Part shown: in pieces, positions 35,810-46,815 of the stretch
Position numbering within the stretch: the first letter of the stretch is position 1
Layout of the letters: each line of letters opens with the position of its first letter
Assembly: GCF_018881835.1 (NCBI RefSeq)
Contig: NZ_JACVPO010000001.1
Span: forward strand, 868,001-932,000
DNA from: Polynucleobacter hallstattensis
Lineage (GTDB): Bacteria > Pseudomonadota > Gammaproteobacteria > Burkholderiales > Burkholderiaceae
Reading direction: 5' to 3'
Length of the DNA stretch: 64,000 nt
Translations under genes and position numbers: made by a program
The notes under the pieces: generated by a model
What the model saw: only the letters and a program-made list of their open reading frames with translations
The model's database searches: none
Told to the model about the DNA's origin: nothing

Positions 35810-36466
35810 ATGCGTGATTCTTTTGACCCTAGTGCCTCAAAGATTGAGACGACAACTGCCGAGGAGGGCAAGACACGCAAGCGCCCACGTCCAGGGGAGC
35901 GCCGTCTCCAAATTTTGCAAGTGTTGGCAGAGATGCTGCAAAACCCCAAGGCCGAGCGCGTAACGACTGCAGCATTAGCAGCAAAAATTCAAGTCTCAGA
36001 AGCAGCGCTCTATCGACATTTCGCTAGTAAGGCGCAGATGTTTGAGGGCTTGATTTCATTTATTGAGCAAACGGTTTTTGGCCTGATTAATCAAATAAAT
36101 CAAAAAGAAGAGTCTGGGCTTGCACAGGCACGCGGCATTTTGCAGATGCTCTTATTCTTTGCAGAAAAGAATCCCGGTATGACGCGCGTGCTTTTGGGTG
36201 ACGCTCTATTGCAAGAAGATGATCGCTTACAAGAGCGCATTACACAAGTACTTGATCGTGTTGAGGCATCTTTAAAGCAGGCACTGCGTATTGCCCAAAC
36301 CCAAGGCGGTACGTGGGCAGATGTATCTCAAGATGAAGTCAGCATCCGTGCGACGATGTTGATGAGTTATGTTTTGGGCCGTTGGCATCGCTTTGCTCGT
36401 AGCGGCTTTAAGAAGCTTCCAACCGAAGCGTCTGATATCAGCCTTCGCATTCTTCTGTCCGAATGA
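35810..36466 (+). CDS. slmA: Nucleoid occlusion factor SlmA
   Basis: A 218-residue TetR-fold protein. The N-terminal helix-turn-helix is [20 protein letters not shown] (residues about 51-70), followed by [16 protein letters not shown]. SlmA binds chromosomal sites and stops FtsZ polymerising over the nucleoid. The first 30 residues are a charged extension. The stop overlaps the metX start (ATGA). Confidence 0.88.
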   Translation: MRDSFDPSASKIETTTAEEGKTRKRPRPGERRLQILQVLAEMLQNPKAERVTTAALAAKIQVSEAALYRHFASKAQMFEGLISFIEQTVFGLINQINQKEESGLAQARGILQMLLFFAEKNPGMTRVLLGDALLQEDDRLQERITQVLDRVEASLKQALRIAQTQGGTWADVSQDEVSIRATMLMSYVLGRWHRFARSGFKKLPTEASDISLRILLSE

Positions 36467-37602
36467 GCGAGCTACATCTCTCTAGAAATACCATCCATTT
36501 TGCCGAGCCCTTGCCTTTGCAAAGTGGCGCCATTTTATCGGGCTACGATTTAGTTATTGAAACGTACGGCAAGCTCAATGCCGATAAAAGTAATGCTGTC
36601 CTAGTTTGTCACGCACTCAATGCATCACATCATGTGGCTGGACCCAATCCTGATGATGCAAAAGATATCGGCTGGTGGGACAACATGATTGGGCCGGGCA
36701 AGCCGGTAGATACCAATCACTTCTTTGTGATTGGCGTTAATAATTTAGGATCTTGCTTTGGATCCACTGGACCCATGAGTATCAATCCCGCCACCAGCAA
36801 GCCTTATGGCGCAGACTTCCCGGTCATTACGGTTGAGGATTGGGTAAATACCCAAGCGCGCTTGGCCGACAAGTTAGGCATTCGCCGTTTTGCTGCGGTA
36901 ATGGGCGGAAGCTTGGGCGGAATGCAGGCATTGGCCTGGTCCATTCAGTTCCCAAAACGCCTTGCCCATTGCCTCGTGATTGCTTCGACTCCAAAACTGA
37001 GCGCACAGAACATTGCATTTAATGAAGTAGCTCGCAATGCGATTTTGTCAGATCCAGATTTTCATGGTGGTAATTACTATGAGCATGGCGTAGTGCCAAA
37101 GCGTGGCCTCAAGTTGGCTCGTATGGTCGGACATATCACCTATTTATCTGACGATGACATGGCAGAAAAATTTGGGCGCGAGCTGCAAAGACCTAGCGGC
37201 GAGTCTCAAGACTATCGCTTTAGCTTTGATGTGGAGTTTGAGGTTGAAAGCTATTTGCGCCATCAAGGTGATAAGTTTTCTACTTATTTTGATGCCAACA
37301 CTTATTTGCTGATTACTAGAGCGCTGGATTATTTTGATCCTTCTCGTCGTTATGAGGGCAGCTTAAATCGTGCCCTAGCTGAAGTGCAGGCCAGGTTCTT
37401 GGTAGTGAGCTTCTCTACAGATTGGCGCTTCCCACCTAATCGTAGTCGTGAGATTGTGGAGTCTTTGCTCAGTAATAAGAGTGAAGTCAGTTATGCAGAA
37501 ATTGATGCTCCGCATGGACATGATGCTTTCTTATTGGATGACCCGCGTTATCACAATCTGATTCGTGCGTATTTTAAGCAAATGCTCGAGGTGAAGGCAT
37601 GA
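36463..37602 (+). CDS. metX: Homoserine O-acetyltransferase (or succinyltransferase)
   Basis: A 379-residue alpha/beta hydrolase-fold enzyme activating homoserine in methionine synthesis. Nucleophile Ser150 in [11 protein letters not shown]; Asp in [11 protein letters not shown]; His in [12 protein letters not shown]. MetX families of proteobacteria use either acetyl- or succinyl-CoA; the sequence alone does not tell me which. It is coupled to metW (ATGA overlap), the usual pair. Confidence 0.92.
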   Translation: MSELHLSRNTIHFAEPLPLQSGAILSGYDLVIETYGKLNADKSNAVLVCHALNASHHVAGPNPDDAKDIGWWDNMIGPGKPVDTNHFFVIGVNNLGSCFGSTGPMSINPATSKPYGADFPVITVEDWVNTQARLADKLGIRRFAAVMGGSLGGMQALAWSIQFPKRLAHCLVIASTPKLSAQNIAFNEVARNAILSDPDFHGGNYYEHGVVPKRGLKLARMVGHITYLSDDDMAEKFGRELQRPSGESQDYRFSFDVEFEVESYLRHQGDKFSTYFDANTYLLITRALDYFDPSRRYEGSLNRALAEVQARFLVVSFSTDWRFPPNRSREIVESLLSNKSEVSYAEIDAPHGHDAFLLDDPRYHNLIRAYFKQMLEVKA

Positions 37603-38180
37603 AGCGCGCAGACTTTGCTGCAATAGCGAACTGGATTGAGCCCAATAGTGAAGTACTTGATCTGGGTTGCGGTGACGGTAGCTTCTTGGAGTATCTGCAA
37701 AAGCAAAAACCTGTTCATGCCTACGGGGTTGAGATTGATGATGCACGCGTACTTTCTTGTGTACAAAAAAGTTTGAATGTGATTCAGCAAAACTTAGAAG
37801 GTGGCCTAGCATTGTTTGAGAACAATAGCTTTGACACGGTTGTACTCTCTCAGACCTTGCAAACTATTCACGAAACTGAAAAGATTTTGCGTGAAGTGGT
37901 TCGGGTTGGTAAGGAGTCGATTGTTTCTTTCCCGAACTTTGGCCATTGGTCACACCGCCTAGCTGTTGGCTTTGGCCGTATGCCAGTTTCTAAAAGCTTG
38001 CCTTACCAGTGGTACAACACACCCAATGTACGCGTTCTTACGGTAGCCGATTTTGAAAAGCTGGCTTCGAGTCTGGGTTTACGGATTTTGGATCAATGTA
38101 TCTTGCATGAAGGGCGACAAGTTACTTTGATGCCTAATCTTTTTGGAAGCCTAGCGCTGTTCCGCGTTCGACGTGCTTAG
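37599..38180 (+). CDS. metW: Methionine biosynthesis protein MetW
   Basis: A 193-residue methyltransferase-fold protein that partners with MetX. Motif I is [18 protein letters not shown], followed by [11 protein letters not shown]; the MetW-specific part is [20 protein letters not shown] and [11 protein letters not shown]. It shares both ends with its neighbours: the start inside metX and the stop inside ampG. Confidence 0.93.
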   Translation: MKRADFAAIANWIEPNSEVLDLGCGDGSFLEYLQKQKPVHAYGVEIDDARVLSCVQKSLNVIQQNLEGGLALFENNSFDTVVLSQTLQTIHETEKILREVVRVGKESIVSFPNFGHWSHRLAVGFGRMPVSKSLPYQWYNTPNVRVLTVADFEKLASSLGLRILDQCILHEGRQVTLMPNLFGSLALFRVRRA

Positions 38181-39507
38181 TACGATTGAGTCCTGGCTGA
38201 AAGATTTTCGGGTCTACCTCGAATGGCCGTGCCTCCGAATGCTCTTCTTGGGTTTCTCTGCAGGCTTACCGCTGCTACTAATTTTAGGAACACTCAGCTT
38301 TTGGCTTAGAGAAGCTGGAATTGATCGCAGTACGATTGGTTACCTCACTTGGGTTGGCTTGATTTACGCGTTTAAGTGGATGTGGGCTCCTTTAGTAGAT
38401 CGACTGCCCATTCCCCTGTTGTCAAGATTATTTGGTAGAAGGCGTAGCTGGCTACTTTTTGCACAACTACTCATTATTATTGGCCTAGTCGGTATGGCCA
38501 GCATTGACCCTCAGGTTCAACTTACGCCGATTGTGTGGTGTGCACTTCTGGTTGCCTTCGGTTCTGCAACGCAAGATATTGCATTGGATGCCTTCCGGAT
38601 TGAGTCTGCAGATAGTGATCACCAGGCGGCTTTGGCTGCTACTTATCAAACAGGGTATCGACTGGCTTTAATTTGGTCTGGTGCTGGCGTTCTCTGGTTA
38701 GCCGCCCGCGCTGAAGCTGGTGCTACTGGCTATGATCCAGCCGCTTGGCAATTTGCTTATCTTTGTATGGCGCTCTCTATCAGTGTTGGCGTGCTTACTA
38801 CCTTGTTTAGTAAAGAGCCCGTTCGCATTGAGCTAGCAAAAGCCCGAAATGCAAAAGCGTGGCTACATCAGACTTTGATTGAGCCATTTGCAGACTTTAT
38901 TAAACGTTACGGTTGGCACGCTATTTTAATTTTGTCTTTAATTGCCATCTATCGCATTAGTGATGTGGTGATGGGCATTATGGCTAACCCGTTTTATGTG
39001 GACATGGGCTATACCAAGGATGAGGTTGCAGCAGTGAGCAAGGTCTTTGGCGTAGTGATGACATTAGTCGGCGCCTTCGTTGGAGGCGTCCTTACTTTAC
39101 GTTTTGGCGTGATGCGGATTTTATTTCTGGGTGCGATTTTATCGGCTGTCAGTAACGTGTTATTTGCTTGGCTTGCCACTCAGGGCCATGACTTGCATGG
39201 CTTAATCTGGGTCATCTCTGCTGACAATCTGAGTTCTGGAATTGCAACGGCAGCGTTCATTGCATTTTTATCGGCTTTGACGAATATTCAGTACTCCGCA
39301 ACGCAGTACGCATTATTTAGTTCGATGATGCTCTTATTGCCAAAATGGTTGGCTGGATTTTCAGGTGTCTTTGTAAATCATTTTGGGTATTCAAGCTTTT
39401 TTATCAGCACTGCGATTATTGGTGCGCCAGTCTTAATTCTGATTTGGCTCACTATTCATTTCAAAGTGGTTGAATTTAAACAGCACGACTCACAGGTTTC
39501 TAAATAG
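38173..39507 (+). CDS. ampG: AmpG-family muropeptide permease
   Basis: A 444-residue, 12-helix major facilitator protein importing anhydro-muropeptides for cell-wall recycling. Family blocks: GFSAGLPLLLILGTLSFWLR, then FKWMWAPLVDRLPIP and GSATQDIALDAFRIE. It starts with GTG overlapping metW by eight bases. Its stop overlaps the end of the convergent xth gene. Confidence 0.88.
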   Translation: MLSTIESWLKDFRVYLEWPCLRMLFLGFSAGLPLLLILGTLSFWLREAGIDRSTIGYLTWVGLIYAFKWMWAPLVDRLPIPLLSRLFGRRRSWLLFAQLLIIIGLVGMASIDPQVQLTPIVWCALLVAFGSATQDIALDAFRIESADSDHQAALAATYQTGYRLALIWSGAGVLWLAARAEAGATGYDPAAWQFAYLCMALSISVGVLTTLFSKEPVRIELAKARNAKAWLHQTLIEPFADFIKRYGWHAILILSLIAIYRISDVVMGIMANPFYVDMGYTKDEVAAVSKVFGVVMTLVGAFVGGVLTLRFGVMRILFLGAILSAVSNVLFAWLATQGHDLHGLIWVISADNLSSGIATAAFIAFLSALTNIQYSATQYALFSSMMLLLPKWLAGFSGVFVNHFGYSSFFISTAIIGAPVLILIWLTIHFKVVEFKQHDSQVSK

Positions 39508-40282
39508 ACCAGTCGTAATCAACTGTCAGTGGAGCGTGATCTGAAAAGCGCTCATCTTTATAGACGGCAGTATTTTTAGCGCTTGCCGCTATTCCTGGGG
39601 TGGTGATGTGATAGTCAATACGCCAGCCTACGTTCTTTGGATACGCTTGACCACGATTACTCCACCAGGTGTAGCAGGTATCAGTAGCCTCAGGCTCTAG
39701 CTTTCTGTAGACATCAACATAACCAACTTTGCTAAACAGGTGTGTTAGCCAAGCGCGCTCTTCAGGCAAAAATCCAGAGTTCTTGAGATTACCTTTCCAA
39801 TTCTTGAGGTCAATCTCATTGTGAGCAATATTGACATCCCCGCACAGCACAATCTCGCGCCCTGATTTCTTGAGTTCTACTAAATGCGGCAAGAAAGAAT
39901 CGAGATAACGATACTTAGCTTCCTGCCTCTCTGGCGAGCTTGAGCCTGATGGCATGTACACGGAAATTACTGAAAGCTTTTTGAATCGAGCTTCGACATA
40001 GCGACCTTCAGCATCAAACTCCGCATTGCCATAGCCATAGAGCACCACGTCGGGTTGATGTGGGGTGTAGATGCCACAACCACTGTAGCCCTTTTTTTCA
40101 GCATGATGAAAGAAGCCGTGCAGGCCACCTGGATTAAGGATGGCATCTTCCAGATCATCCTGCTGAGCCTTGAGCTCCTGCATGCAGACAAAGTCCGCCT
40201 TTTGCTTTACAACCCAAGGCAGGAAGCCTTTTTTGACCGCTGAGCGGATACCGTTGAGGTTAGCAGAAATGATGCGTAACAT
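39500..40282 (-). CDS. xth: Exodeoxyribonuclease III
   Basis: A 260-residue EEP-family nuclease (AP endonuclease and 3' exonuclease) for base-excision repair. Metal and catalytic blocks: ISANLNGIRSAVKKGF, CMQELKAQ, CGDVNIAHNEIDL and the C-terminal RIDYHITTP and SDHAPLTVDYD. It is divergent from pyrE, with eight bases between start codons, so their promoters overlap the other gene's start. Confidence 0.93.
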   Translation of the reverse strand: MLRIISANLNGIRSAVKKGFLPWVVKQKADFVCMQELKAQQDDLEDAILNPGGLHGFFHHAEKKGYSGCGIYTPHQPDVVLYGYGNAEFDAEGRYVEARFKKLSVISVYMPSGSSSPERQEAKYRYLDSFLPHLVELKKSGREIVLCGDVNIAHNEIDLKNWKGNLKNSGFLPEERAWLTHLFSKVGYVDVYRKLEPEATDTCYTWWSNRGQAYPKNVGWRIDYHITTPGIAASAKNTAVYKDERFSDHAPLTVDYDWSI

Positions 40283-40290
40283 ATAGGCCT

Positions 40291-40959
40291 ATGAGCTCAA
40301 AAAATTCTAATCAAGATAACTTTATTCAATTTGCCCTTGAGGCAAATGTTTTGTCGTTTGGGGAGTTTAAAACTAAAGCTGGACGCCTTTCACCTTATTT
40401 CTTTAATGCCGGTGGGTTCAACGATGGTGCCCGCTTAAGTGCACTAGGCCGCTATTACGCCAAAGCCTTGCAAGCGTCTAGTATCCAGTTCGATATGCTC
40501 TATGGACCTGCCTATAAAGGAATTACGTTGGCCGCAGCTACTGCGATCGCTTTAGCTGATATGGGTCGCAATGTACCTTATGCCTACAATCGCAAAGAAG
40601 CGAAAGATCATGGCGAGGGCGGTTCATTGGTAGGCGCCCCAGTAAAAGGTAAGGTAGTGATCATTGATGATGTGATTTCTGCTGGCACTTCTGTGAGAGA
40701 GTCTGTGAAACTCATTCGTGAAGCAGGTGCAGAACCGGCAGCAGTGTTAATTGCCTTGGATCGTATGGAAAAGTCAGGTACTGCCACTGACATTGGAGAC
40801 AAGTCAGCAGTCCAAGCAGTAGAGCAAGAATTTGGTTTGCCAGTGCTGGCAATTGCAAACTTGGCAGACTTGATGGCTTTCCTGACCACCTCCAGCAATA
40901 CTGAGCTAACAAACTATTTGCCAGCGGTGAAAGCTTATCGCGAGAAGTATGGCATTTAA
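40291..40959 (+). CDS. pyrE: Orotate phosphoribosyltransferase
   Basis: A 222-residue enzyme of UMP synthesis joining orotate and PRPP. The PRPP-binding motif is VVIIDDVISAGTSVRESV; other blocks are GRLSPYFFNAGGFNDG and YGPAYKGITLA, and the catalytic loop contains RKEAKDHGEGG. Length is normal. Confidence 0.95.
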   Translation: MSSKNSNQDNFIQFALEANVLSFGEFKTKAGRLSPYFFNAGGFNDGARLSALGRYYAKALQASSIQFDMLYGPAYKGITLAAATAIALADMGRNVPYAYNRKEAKDHGEGGSLVGAPVKGKVVIIDDVISAGTSVRESVKLIREAGAEPAAVLIALDRMEKSGTATDIGDKSAVQAVEQEFGLPVLAIANLADLMAFLTTSSNTELTNYLPAVKAYREKYGI

Positions 40960-40994
40960 TTAATAGCGGCTTCAGGAACTACACAGCTCCGTCC

Positions 40995-41897
40995 TTAGAT
41001 TTTTACTTCACCTTCGAATACAGTGATTGCTGGGCCTGTCATGATGACGCTCTGCGCTACCTCGTTGATCATGCCACCCCAGGCAATTTGTAAATCGCCA
41101 CCACGGGTACGCACCTTCACCGGGGAGTCGAGCAAGCCACGACGAATACCTGAGACCACCGCGGCGCATGCACCTGTTCCGCAGGCGAGAGTCTCGCCAG
41201 CGCCACGCTCGTAAACGCGCAACTTGATTTCATTGCGATTCAGAATTTGCATATAGCCTGCATTCACTCGCTTTGGAAATGCAGCATCCCTCTCAATTGA
41301 TGGACCTTCTTCGAGTACGGGCGCGCTATCGACATCGCCAACTACTTGAACTGCATGAGGATTGCCCATCGACACGATACTGATCCAACTGTCGTGTGGT
41401 GCAGGGGTTTTAATAGGTAGTGCGTAGAGTATTGCATGAAACTCTTGCTTGCTAGCAAGGGCGCCTGCATTAAATGGAATCTGACTGTGCTCAAAAATTG
41501 GCGCACCCATATCAACTTCTACCTGACCATCATCATGAGATCTGAGTGTGAGTACGGTATGTGTTACCTCAACGCGCAAGGGATTCTTCGTGGATAGGCC
41601 TTGGTCGAGTACAAAGCGTACAAAACAACGTGAGCCATTGCCACATTGCTCAACTTCACCACCATCCGCATTAAAGATGCGATAACGAAAATCAGCATCA
41701 GGGCGTGTAGCTTTTTCAACTAGCAGAATTTGATCGGCGCCAATGCCAAACTGACGATGGGCTAATTTTTGCCATTGCTCGCGCGTGACATTGCTGAGAT
41801 CTTGAGCGATACCATTGAGCACAATGAAATCATTGCCAGCACCATGCATTTTGGTGAAACGTAGTGTGCGTGCGGACTTGCTTAAATTCGTACTCAA
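40995..41897 (-). CDS. dapF: Diaminopimelate epimerase
   Basis: A 300-residue cofactor-independent epimerase making meso-diaminopimelate for peptidoglycan and lysine. The catalytic cysteines are Cys85 in EQCGNGSRC and Cys239 in [21 protein letters not shown] opens the domain. It lies 11 bp behind the lpxL-type gene in a minus-strand run of three. Confidence 0.95.
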   Translation of the reverse strand: MSTNLSKSARTLRFTKMHGAGNDFIVLNGIAQDLSNVTREQWQKLAHRQFGIGADQILLVEKATRPDADFRYRIFNADGGEVEQCGNGSRCFVRFVLDQGLSTKNPLRVEVTHTVLTLRSHDDGQVEVDMGAPIFEHSQIPFNAGALASKQEFHAILYALPIKTPAPHDSWISIVSMGNPHAVQVVGDVDSAPVLEEGPSIERDAAFPKRVNAGYMQILNRNEIKLRVYERGAGETLACGTGACAAVVSGIRRGLLDSPVKVRTRGGDLQIAWGGMINEVAQSVIMTGPAITVFEGEVKI

Positions 41898-41908
41898 AAG
41901 AATCCCAA

Positions 41909-42808
41909 TTAGTTATAAAGACTTGGCTCGCCAGGCGGCCGATGCTTAAAGCGTTTGTGTACCCAATAGTACTCTGCCGGCCTTTCTCGAACAAGGTCTT
42001 CGATGTATTTGTTCAGGCGTGCAGTATCTGCTTCCACATCATCTGTTGGGAAGTTGGGAAGTGGTGCGCTGATATTGCAGGTATAGGCCTTACGATCGGG
42101 ATTCAAGGTGGTGGTCATCAGGCAGACTTCTGCACCACTGAGCCTAGCTAAGCGCGAGACTGAGGTGATAGTATTGGTTTGAATTCCAAAAAAAGGTACA
42201 AAAACAGAGTCACGTGGACCGAGATCAATATCAGGTGCGATAAAAATAAAGTTACCAGTTTGAATTTCACGAATCAAATCACGCAAGCGACTCTGCCTCT
42301 CAATTGACTTTCCTCCGAAACGATTTCGCCATTCAATCATTTTTTGATTGAAGAAGGGGTTCTTCATGTTTTGATAGAGACCAGCACCACGTGGCCAGTC
42401 ATGTGCACTAGCCAAAACGGAGAGAGTCATAAAGCCACCTTCAAGTCCAACAAAGTGGGGATTAATTAGGAGTCGTGGCTTGCGATCACCTAGAGTAATA
42501 GCAGAGTTGATCGTGACGATATCAGTAATTTGTTTGCCACTACCAAGCCAAATACGACTCCTCTCGATTACGCTACGACCAAATAATTTCCAGTGTTCTA
42601 GCGCTAGCGAATCAATTTCATCTGCACTCAGATTAGGAAAGCACAGGCGCAGATTAGTTTTAACAACCTTGGCACGCTCATTGGGTATGTGAGCTACTAA
42701 GCAGCCGAGACCGTAGCCAGTCTGAATGGTGAGGCCATAGGGTAAAAATGCAAACAGGCGCAGTATGCTCAGCGCTAGAAAATTAAAAACATTTTGTAAC
42801 CAGGTCAT
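41909..42808 (-). CDS. LpxL/HtrB-type lipid A acyltransferase, paralogue 2
   Basis: A 299-residue late acyltransferase with the H-x4-E motif [10 protein letters not shown], the [20 protein letters not shown] block and the end [20 protein letters not shown]. It parallels the gene at 18,754 throughout (for example both have CFP-x-LSA and IWLGS-x-KQ-x-TD), so the two are a gene duplication. It is in tandem with a more distant third copy. Confidence 0.86.
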   Translation of the reverse strand: MTWLQNVFNFLALSILRLFAFLPYGLTIQTGYGLGCLVAHIPNERAKVVKTNLRLCFPNLSADEIDSLALEHWKLFGRSVIERSRIWLGSGKQITDIVTINSAITLGDRKPRLLINPHFVGLEGGFMTLSVLASAHDWPRGAGLYQNMKNPFFNQKMIEWRNRFGGKSIERQSRLRDLIREIQTGNFIFIAPDIDLGPRDSVFVPFFGIQTNTITSVSRLARLSGAEVCLMTTTLNPDRKAYTCNISAPLPNFPTDDVEADTARLNKYIEDLVRERPAEYYWVHKRFKHRPPGEPSLYN

Positions 42809-42832
42809 GAGAATAAATTATAAATTTATTAA

Positions 42833-43693
42833 CTAATTACTTGGTGGTAATTCTGCTCCGCTTGGATGTTTGTAGCGGTTATAGGCCCATATGAATTGAT
42901 TGGGTGCAACTAAGATTGCATTCTCAATGGCAAGATTGAGTTCAGCCGCTGCCAGTGTCGAGTCTTCAGAAAGCGGCTCCAACCTCTTGGCTTGCATGAG
43001 CCAGCCTTTACCCAGCCCTTTACGTTTAGCGGTAAACATGACAACAGGCGTGTTGTTACGATTCGCTAGGCGTGCTGGCAGCGGAGTTGTATAAGCTAAG
43101 CGCCCAAAAAAGGGTACCCATACGCCTTCACCGCCACTAGGAACTTGATCTGGAAGAATGCCAATGGCTTCCCCACGTGTCAGTGCCCGCGTCATTTGAC
43201 GAACACCATTCAGATTAGTTGGGACGAAATGCATATTGGGATAAGCGCGACCCTCTTCAACAACTTCGTTGAGCCATTCTTGGCGGGATGGACGATAGAG
43301 AATAGTCGCTGGAAAGTGCTGAGCTAATACCCTAGGGATGATTTCAAAGCCACCCAGATGCGGTGTGAGCATGACTAGGCCATGACCTTCATTAATAGCT
43401 GCCTCAACTAGATCCCAGTCTTGTATTTCAACCAGAGAAAGCGCCTTTTTGGGATTTCGCCAAATCCATAGGCTGTCTGAGAAGAGTTGCCCTGAGGCCG
43501 CTGTTGCACTCCAAATTTGCAATGGCAAATGATGGCTTTTAACAACGGCCTCATATTGGGGGCGAAACAGTGTTCGATATTGCCCCGATCCTAAATAAGC
43601 CAAAATTCCCAAAACAGCCCCAATTACCTGAACCAGGAATAAGGGCAAAACTGCAATTGCTGCGAGGGTTAGCTTGAGAAAGAGTTTGCGCAC
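42833..43693 (-). CDS. LpxL/HtrB-type lipid A acyltransferase, paralogue 3
   Basis: A 286-residue late acyltransferase with an N-terminal membrane helix (residues 8-32), the catalytic H-x4-E in TPHLGGFEI, GILPDQVPSGGEGVWVPFFG, and FIWAYNRYKHP near the end. It is more distant from the other two. Adjacent paralogues probably add different secondary chains to lipid A. It is divergent from metK. Confidence 0.86.
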   Translation of the reverse strand: MRKLFLKLTLAAIAVLPLFLVQVIGAVLGILAYLGSGQYRTLFRPQYEAVVKSHHLPLQIWSATAASGQLFSDSLWIWRNPKKALSLVEIQDWDLVEAAINEGHGLVMLTPHLGGFEIIPRVLAQHFPATILYRPSRQEWLNEVVEEGRAYPNMHFVPTNLNGVRQMTRALTRGEAIGILPDQVPSGGEGVWVPFFGRLAYTTPLPARLANRNNTPVVMFTAKRKGLGKGWLMQAKRLEPLSEDSTLAAAELNLAIENAILVAPNQFIWAYNRYKHPSGAELPPSN

Positions 43694-43742
43694 CCTCTAA
43701 TGATATTCAATGCCAGCGCTAGGGCCAAATTTCCGGCGACGC

Positions 43743-43772
43743 TTGATGAATAAGGTGTTTTTCGGATAGAAT
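43743..43772 (+). promoter_or_regulatory. Putative sigma-70 promoter of metK
   Basis: TTGATG, 18 bp, TAGAAT, leaving a leader of about 115 bases before metK. I found no recognisable SAM riboswitch in that leader. The 203-bp gap otherwise shows nothing. Confidence 0.4.
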
Positions 43773-43896
43773 CTAGTTATCGCTGAGTTAAGGCAACTTG
43801 CAGGGCGATTCATAAATACTGCTAAAGCGTCGCCGTCGTAGTTCCTGGCACGTCGAGTTGTCCCAAAGATCGTGTTAATTTTTAAAGGAATATGCA

Positions 43897-45063
43897 ATGG
43901 CGAATGATTACTTCTTTACCTCAGAATCCGTTTCTGAAGGTCACCCCGATAAAGTAGCAGACCAAATCTCTGATGCCATCTTGGATTCCATCCTGGCTCA
44001 GGACCCGACTGCGCGTGTTGCTGCGGAAACTCTGTGCAACACCGGACTAGTAGTTTTGGCTGGTGAAATCACTACAAACGCCAACGTGGACTATATCCAA
44101 GTAGCTCGTAACACTTTGCGTGAAATTGGTTACGACAACACTGACTACGGCATTGATTACAAAGGTTGTGCCGTATTAGTAGCTTATGACAAGCAAAGCC
44201 CTGACATTGCTCAGGGCGTAGATAAGGCGCATGACGATGGCCTAGACCAAGGCGCTGGTGACCAAGGCTTGATGTTCGGTTATGCCTGCGATGAAACTAC
44301 AGAGCTCATGCCTTTGCCGATTCATTTGTCGCACCGTTTGGTAGAGCGTCAATCTCAATTACGCCGTGATGGACGTTTGAACTGGTTGCGCCCAGATGCC
44401 AAGTCTCAGGTGACCTTACGTTACGTGGATGGCAAGCCTGACTCAATTGATACCGTGGTTCTCTCTACGCAGCATGATGAAGATATTTCTCTCGAGAAGT
44501 TACGTGAAGCAGTGATCGAGGAAATCATTAAACCAGTATTGCCAAAGCATTTAATCAAAGGTGCTATTAATTTCTTGGTGAACCCAACAGGTCGATTTGT
44601 GATCGGTGGTCCGCAAGGCGATTGTGGTCTGACTGGTCGCAAGATCATTGTGGATACTTACGGTGGTGCAGCTCCTCACGGTGGCGGCGCATTCTCTGGT
44701 AAGGATCCTTCTAAGGTTGACCGTTCTGCTGCTTACGCTGGTCGTTATGTGGCAAAGAATGTGGTTGCTGCAGGCTTAGCAAGCAAATGCTTGATTCAGA
44801 TCTCTTATGCGATTGGTGTGGCTAAACCAACTTCAGTGATGGTGAGCACCTACGGCACTGGCAAGATCTCTGATGAAAAGATTGCACAACTGGTATCTGA
44901 GCATTTTGACTTGCGTCCAAAAGGCATCGTCAAGATGTTGAATCTCTTGCGTCCGATTTATCGCAAGACTGCTGCTTACGGCCATTTTGGTCGTGAAGAG
45001 CCTGAATTTACTTGGGAGCAGTGCGATAAGGCGCCTGCATTACGTGCAGCTGCCGGCTTGTAA
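43897..45063 (+). CDS. metK: S-adenosylmethionine synthetase
   Basis: A 388-residue enzyme making SAM from methionine and ATP. Signatures: [20 protein letters not shown] at the start, [12 protein letters not shown] (residues about 117-128) and [19 protein letters not shown]. It precedes the SAH riboswitch and ahcY-metF, so the whole activated-methyl cycle is clustered. AAAGGAATATGCA precedes the ATG. Confidence 0.97.
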   Translation: MANDYFFTSESVSEGHPDKVADQISDAILDSILAQDPTARVAAETLCNTGLVVLAGEITTNANVDYIQVARNTLREIGYDNTDYGIDYKGCAVLVAYDKQSPDIAQGVDKAHDDGLDQGAGDQGLMFGYACDETTELMPLPIHLSHRLVERQSQLRRDGRLNWLRPDAKSQVTLRYVDGKPDSIDTVVLSTQHDEDISLEKLREAVIEEIIKPVLPKHLIKGAINFLVNPTGRFVIGGPQGDCGLTGRKIIVDTYGGAAPHGGGAFSGKDPSKVDRSAAYAGRYVAKNVVAAGLASKCLIQISYAIGVAKPTSVMVSTYGTGKISDEKIAQLVSEHFDLRPKGIVKMLNLLRPIYRKTAAYGHFGREEPEFTWEQCDKAPALRAAAGL

Positions 45064-45113
45064 TCTGCTTTCTAAGTAGTAAATTGGCAGTATGTAATTG
45101 TATTGAGGCGAAA

Positions 45114-45143
45114 TATGGCGAAATTGATTACAATTTCGCCATA
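45114..45143 (+). promoter_or_regulatory. 30-nt perfect inverted repeat upstream of the SAH riboswitch
   Basis: TATGGCGAAATTG, ATTA, CAATTTCGCCATA: 13 bp perfect arms and a 4-nt loop. It ends one base before the riboswitch. It lacks a T run, so it is not a standard terminator for metK; it could be an operator, an RNA processing site or part of the leader fold. GGCGAAAT also occurs once more directly upstream. Confidence 0.6.
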
Positions 45144-45250
45144 CCTTCAAGGAGCGTTGCAAGGAATACTGAGACCAGTGTTTCCCCAGGCTTGAAGGGA
45201 GTGAGCTCCTAGGTAACCCCAGAGTTTGCTAATTGCAACTGCGCTCGCTA
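45144..45250 (+). promoter_or_regulatory. S-adenosylhomocysteine (SAH) riboswitch
   Basis: The conserved elements appear in order: CTTCAAGGAGCGTTGCAA, then CCAGGCTTGAAG, then AACTGCGCTCGC. CTTCAAG pairs with CTTGAAG, GGAGCG is the core, and GCGCTC at the 3' end pairs back with GAGCG to form the pseudoknot that exposes the downstream message when SAH is bound. Position before ahcY matches the known class, which turns on SAH hydrolase when toxic SAH accumulates. Confidence 0.88.
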
Positions 45251-45314
45251 ACCCATGATTCAATGGCTAGCGAGTTTCTACTCCAGCATTGGATCGTATT
45301 TAGCTGGAGCATTC

Positions 45315-46760
45315 ATGAGTACCGTTTCCGATTTAAATAACTTTGTAGCAACCCGTTGCGCTATTGCCGATATTTCTTTGGCTGACTTTGGCCGTAAAGA
45401 AATCGCCATTGCTGAAACTGAGATGCCGGGCCTTATCGCCATTCGCGATGAGTTTGCAGCGCAGCAGCCATTGCGTGGTGCGCGCATTACTGGTTCATTG
45501 CACATGACCATTCAAACTGCAGTCTTGATCGAGACGCTTGAAGCTCTTGGTGCTGAGGTGCAGTGGGCATCTTGCAATATTTTCTCTACACAAGACCACG
45601 CTGCTGCAGCGATTGCCGCTAACGGCACACCGGTGTTTGCGATCAAGGGTGAAACGCTTGAGCAATACTGGGATTACACCCACCGTATTTTCGAGTGGGC
45701 TGATGGTGGCTTCACCAATATGATTTTGGATGACGGTGGCGATGCGACTTTGTTATTGCACCTGGGCGCACGCGCTGAAAAAGATCAAGCTTGCTTGAAT
45801 CATCCAACCAGCGAAGAAGAAACCATTTTGTTTGCCGCCATTAAAAAGAAATTGGCACAAGATCCAACTTGGTATTCCACCCGTTTAGAAAAAGTTAAAG
45901 GCGTTACCGAAGAAACTACTACTGGTGTACATCGCCTCTATCAGATGTTTGCTAAGGGCGAATTAAAGTTCCCGGCCATTAACGTAAATGACTCTGTTAC
46001 CAAGAGTAAGTTTGACAACCTCTATGGTTGCCGCGAGTCTTTGGTTGACGCGATCAAGCGTGCTACCGATGTGATGGTTGCCGGTAAGGTTGCCGTTGTT
46101 TGTGGTTATGGCGACGTAGGTAAGGGTTCGGCGCAAGCTCTGCGTGCTTTGTCTGCTCAAGTTTGGGTCACTGAAGTGGATCCAATTTGTGCATTGCAAG
46201 CTGCAATGGAAGGCTACCGCGTTGTCACAATGGATTACGCTGCAGATAAGGCAGACATCTTTGTTTCAGCAACTGGTAACTACCATGTGATTACACATGA
46301 TCATATGGTCAAGATGAAGAACCAAGCTATCGTTTGTAACATTGGCCACTTCGATAACGAGATTGATGTTGCTGGTATCGAGAAATATAAGTGGGAAGAA
46401 ATCAAGCCACAAGTAGATCACGTGATTTTCCCGGCAAGCAATGGCAATCCTGAGAAGCGCATCATTATCTTGGCTAAAGGCCGTTTGGTTAACCTCGGTT
46501 GCGGTACAGGTCACCCATCTTATGTCATGAGCTCTTCATTTGCGAACCAAGTGATTGCGCAGATCGAATTGTGGAATGCCGTTGGCACAGATAAATACCC
46601 GGTTGGTGTTTATACCTTGCCTAAGCATTTGGATGAGAAGGTTGCGCGTTTGCAGCTCAAGACGTTGAATGCTCAGTTAACTGTATTGTCAGATCAGCAG
46701 GCGTCTTACATTGGTGTGACGAAGGAAGGTCCTTATAAGACCGATCACTACCGTTACTAA
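45315..46760 (+). CDS. ahcY: Adenosylhomocysteinase
   Basis: A 481-residue NAD-dependent enzyme splitting SAH to adenosine and homocysteine. Blocks: [38 protein letters not shown] site [18 protein letters not shown], and DHYRY at the end. The roughly 40-residue insertion usual in proteobacteria is present. I start at ATG 45315 ([10 protein letters not shown]) because GGAG lies five bases before it; an in-frame ATG at 45255, just after the riboswitch, would add 20 residues. It is controlled by the SAH riboswitch upstream. Confidence 0.96.
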   Translation: MSTVSDLNNFVATRCAIADISLADFGRKEIAIAETEMPGLIAIRDEFAAQQPLRGARITGSLHMTIQTAVLIETLEALGAEVQWASCNIFSTQDHAAAAIAANGTPVFAIKGETLEQYWDYTHRIFEWADGGFTNMILDDGGDATLLLHLGARAEKDQACLNHPTSEEETILFAAIKKKLAQDPTWYSTRLEKVKGVTEETTTGVHRLYQMFAKGELKFPAINVNDSVTKSKFDNLYGCRESLVDAIKRATDVMVAGKVAVVCGYGDVGKGSAQALRALSAQVWVTEVDPICALQAAMEGYRVVTMDYAADKADIFVSATGNYHVITHDHMVKMKNQAIVCNIGHFDNEIDVAGIEKYKWEEIKPQVDHVIFPASNGNPEKRIIILAKGRLVNLGCGTGHPSYVMSSSFANQVIAQIELWNAVGTDKYPVGVYTLPKHLDEKVARLQLKTLNAQLTVLSDQQASYIGVTKEGPYKTDHYRY

Positions 46761-46815
46761 TCCGCTTCTTGCTAGATATTGTTCAATAGAGAAATAGAGA
46801 TACAGGCCCAAGATC

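Noticed and set aside
43773..43896. SAM riboswitch in the metK leader
   Set aside because: I looked for conserved SAM-riboswitch cores and saw none; the leader has no clear conserved fold.
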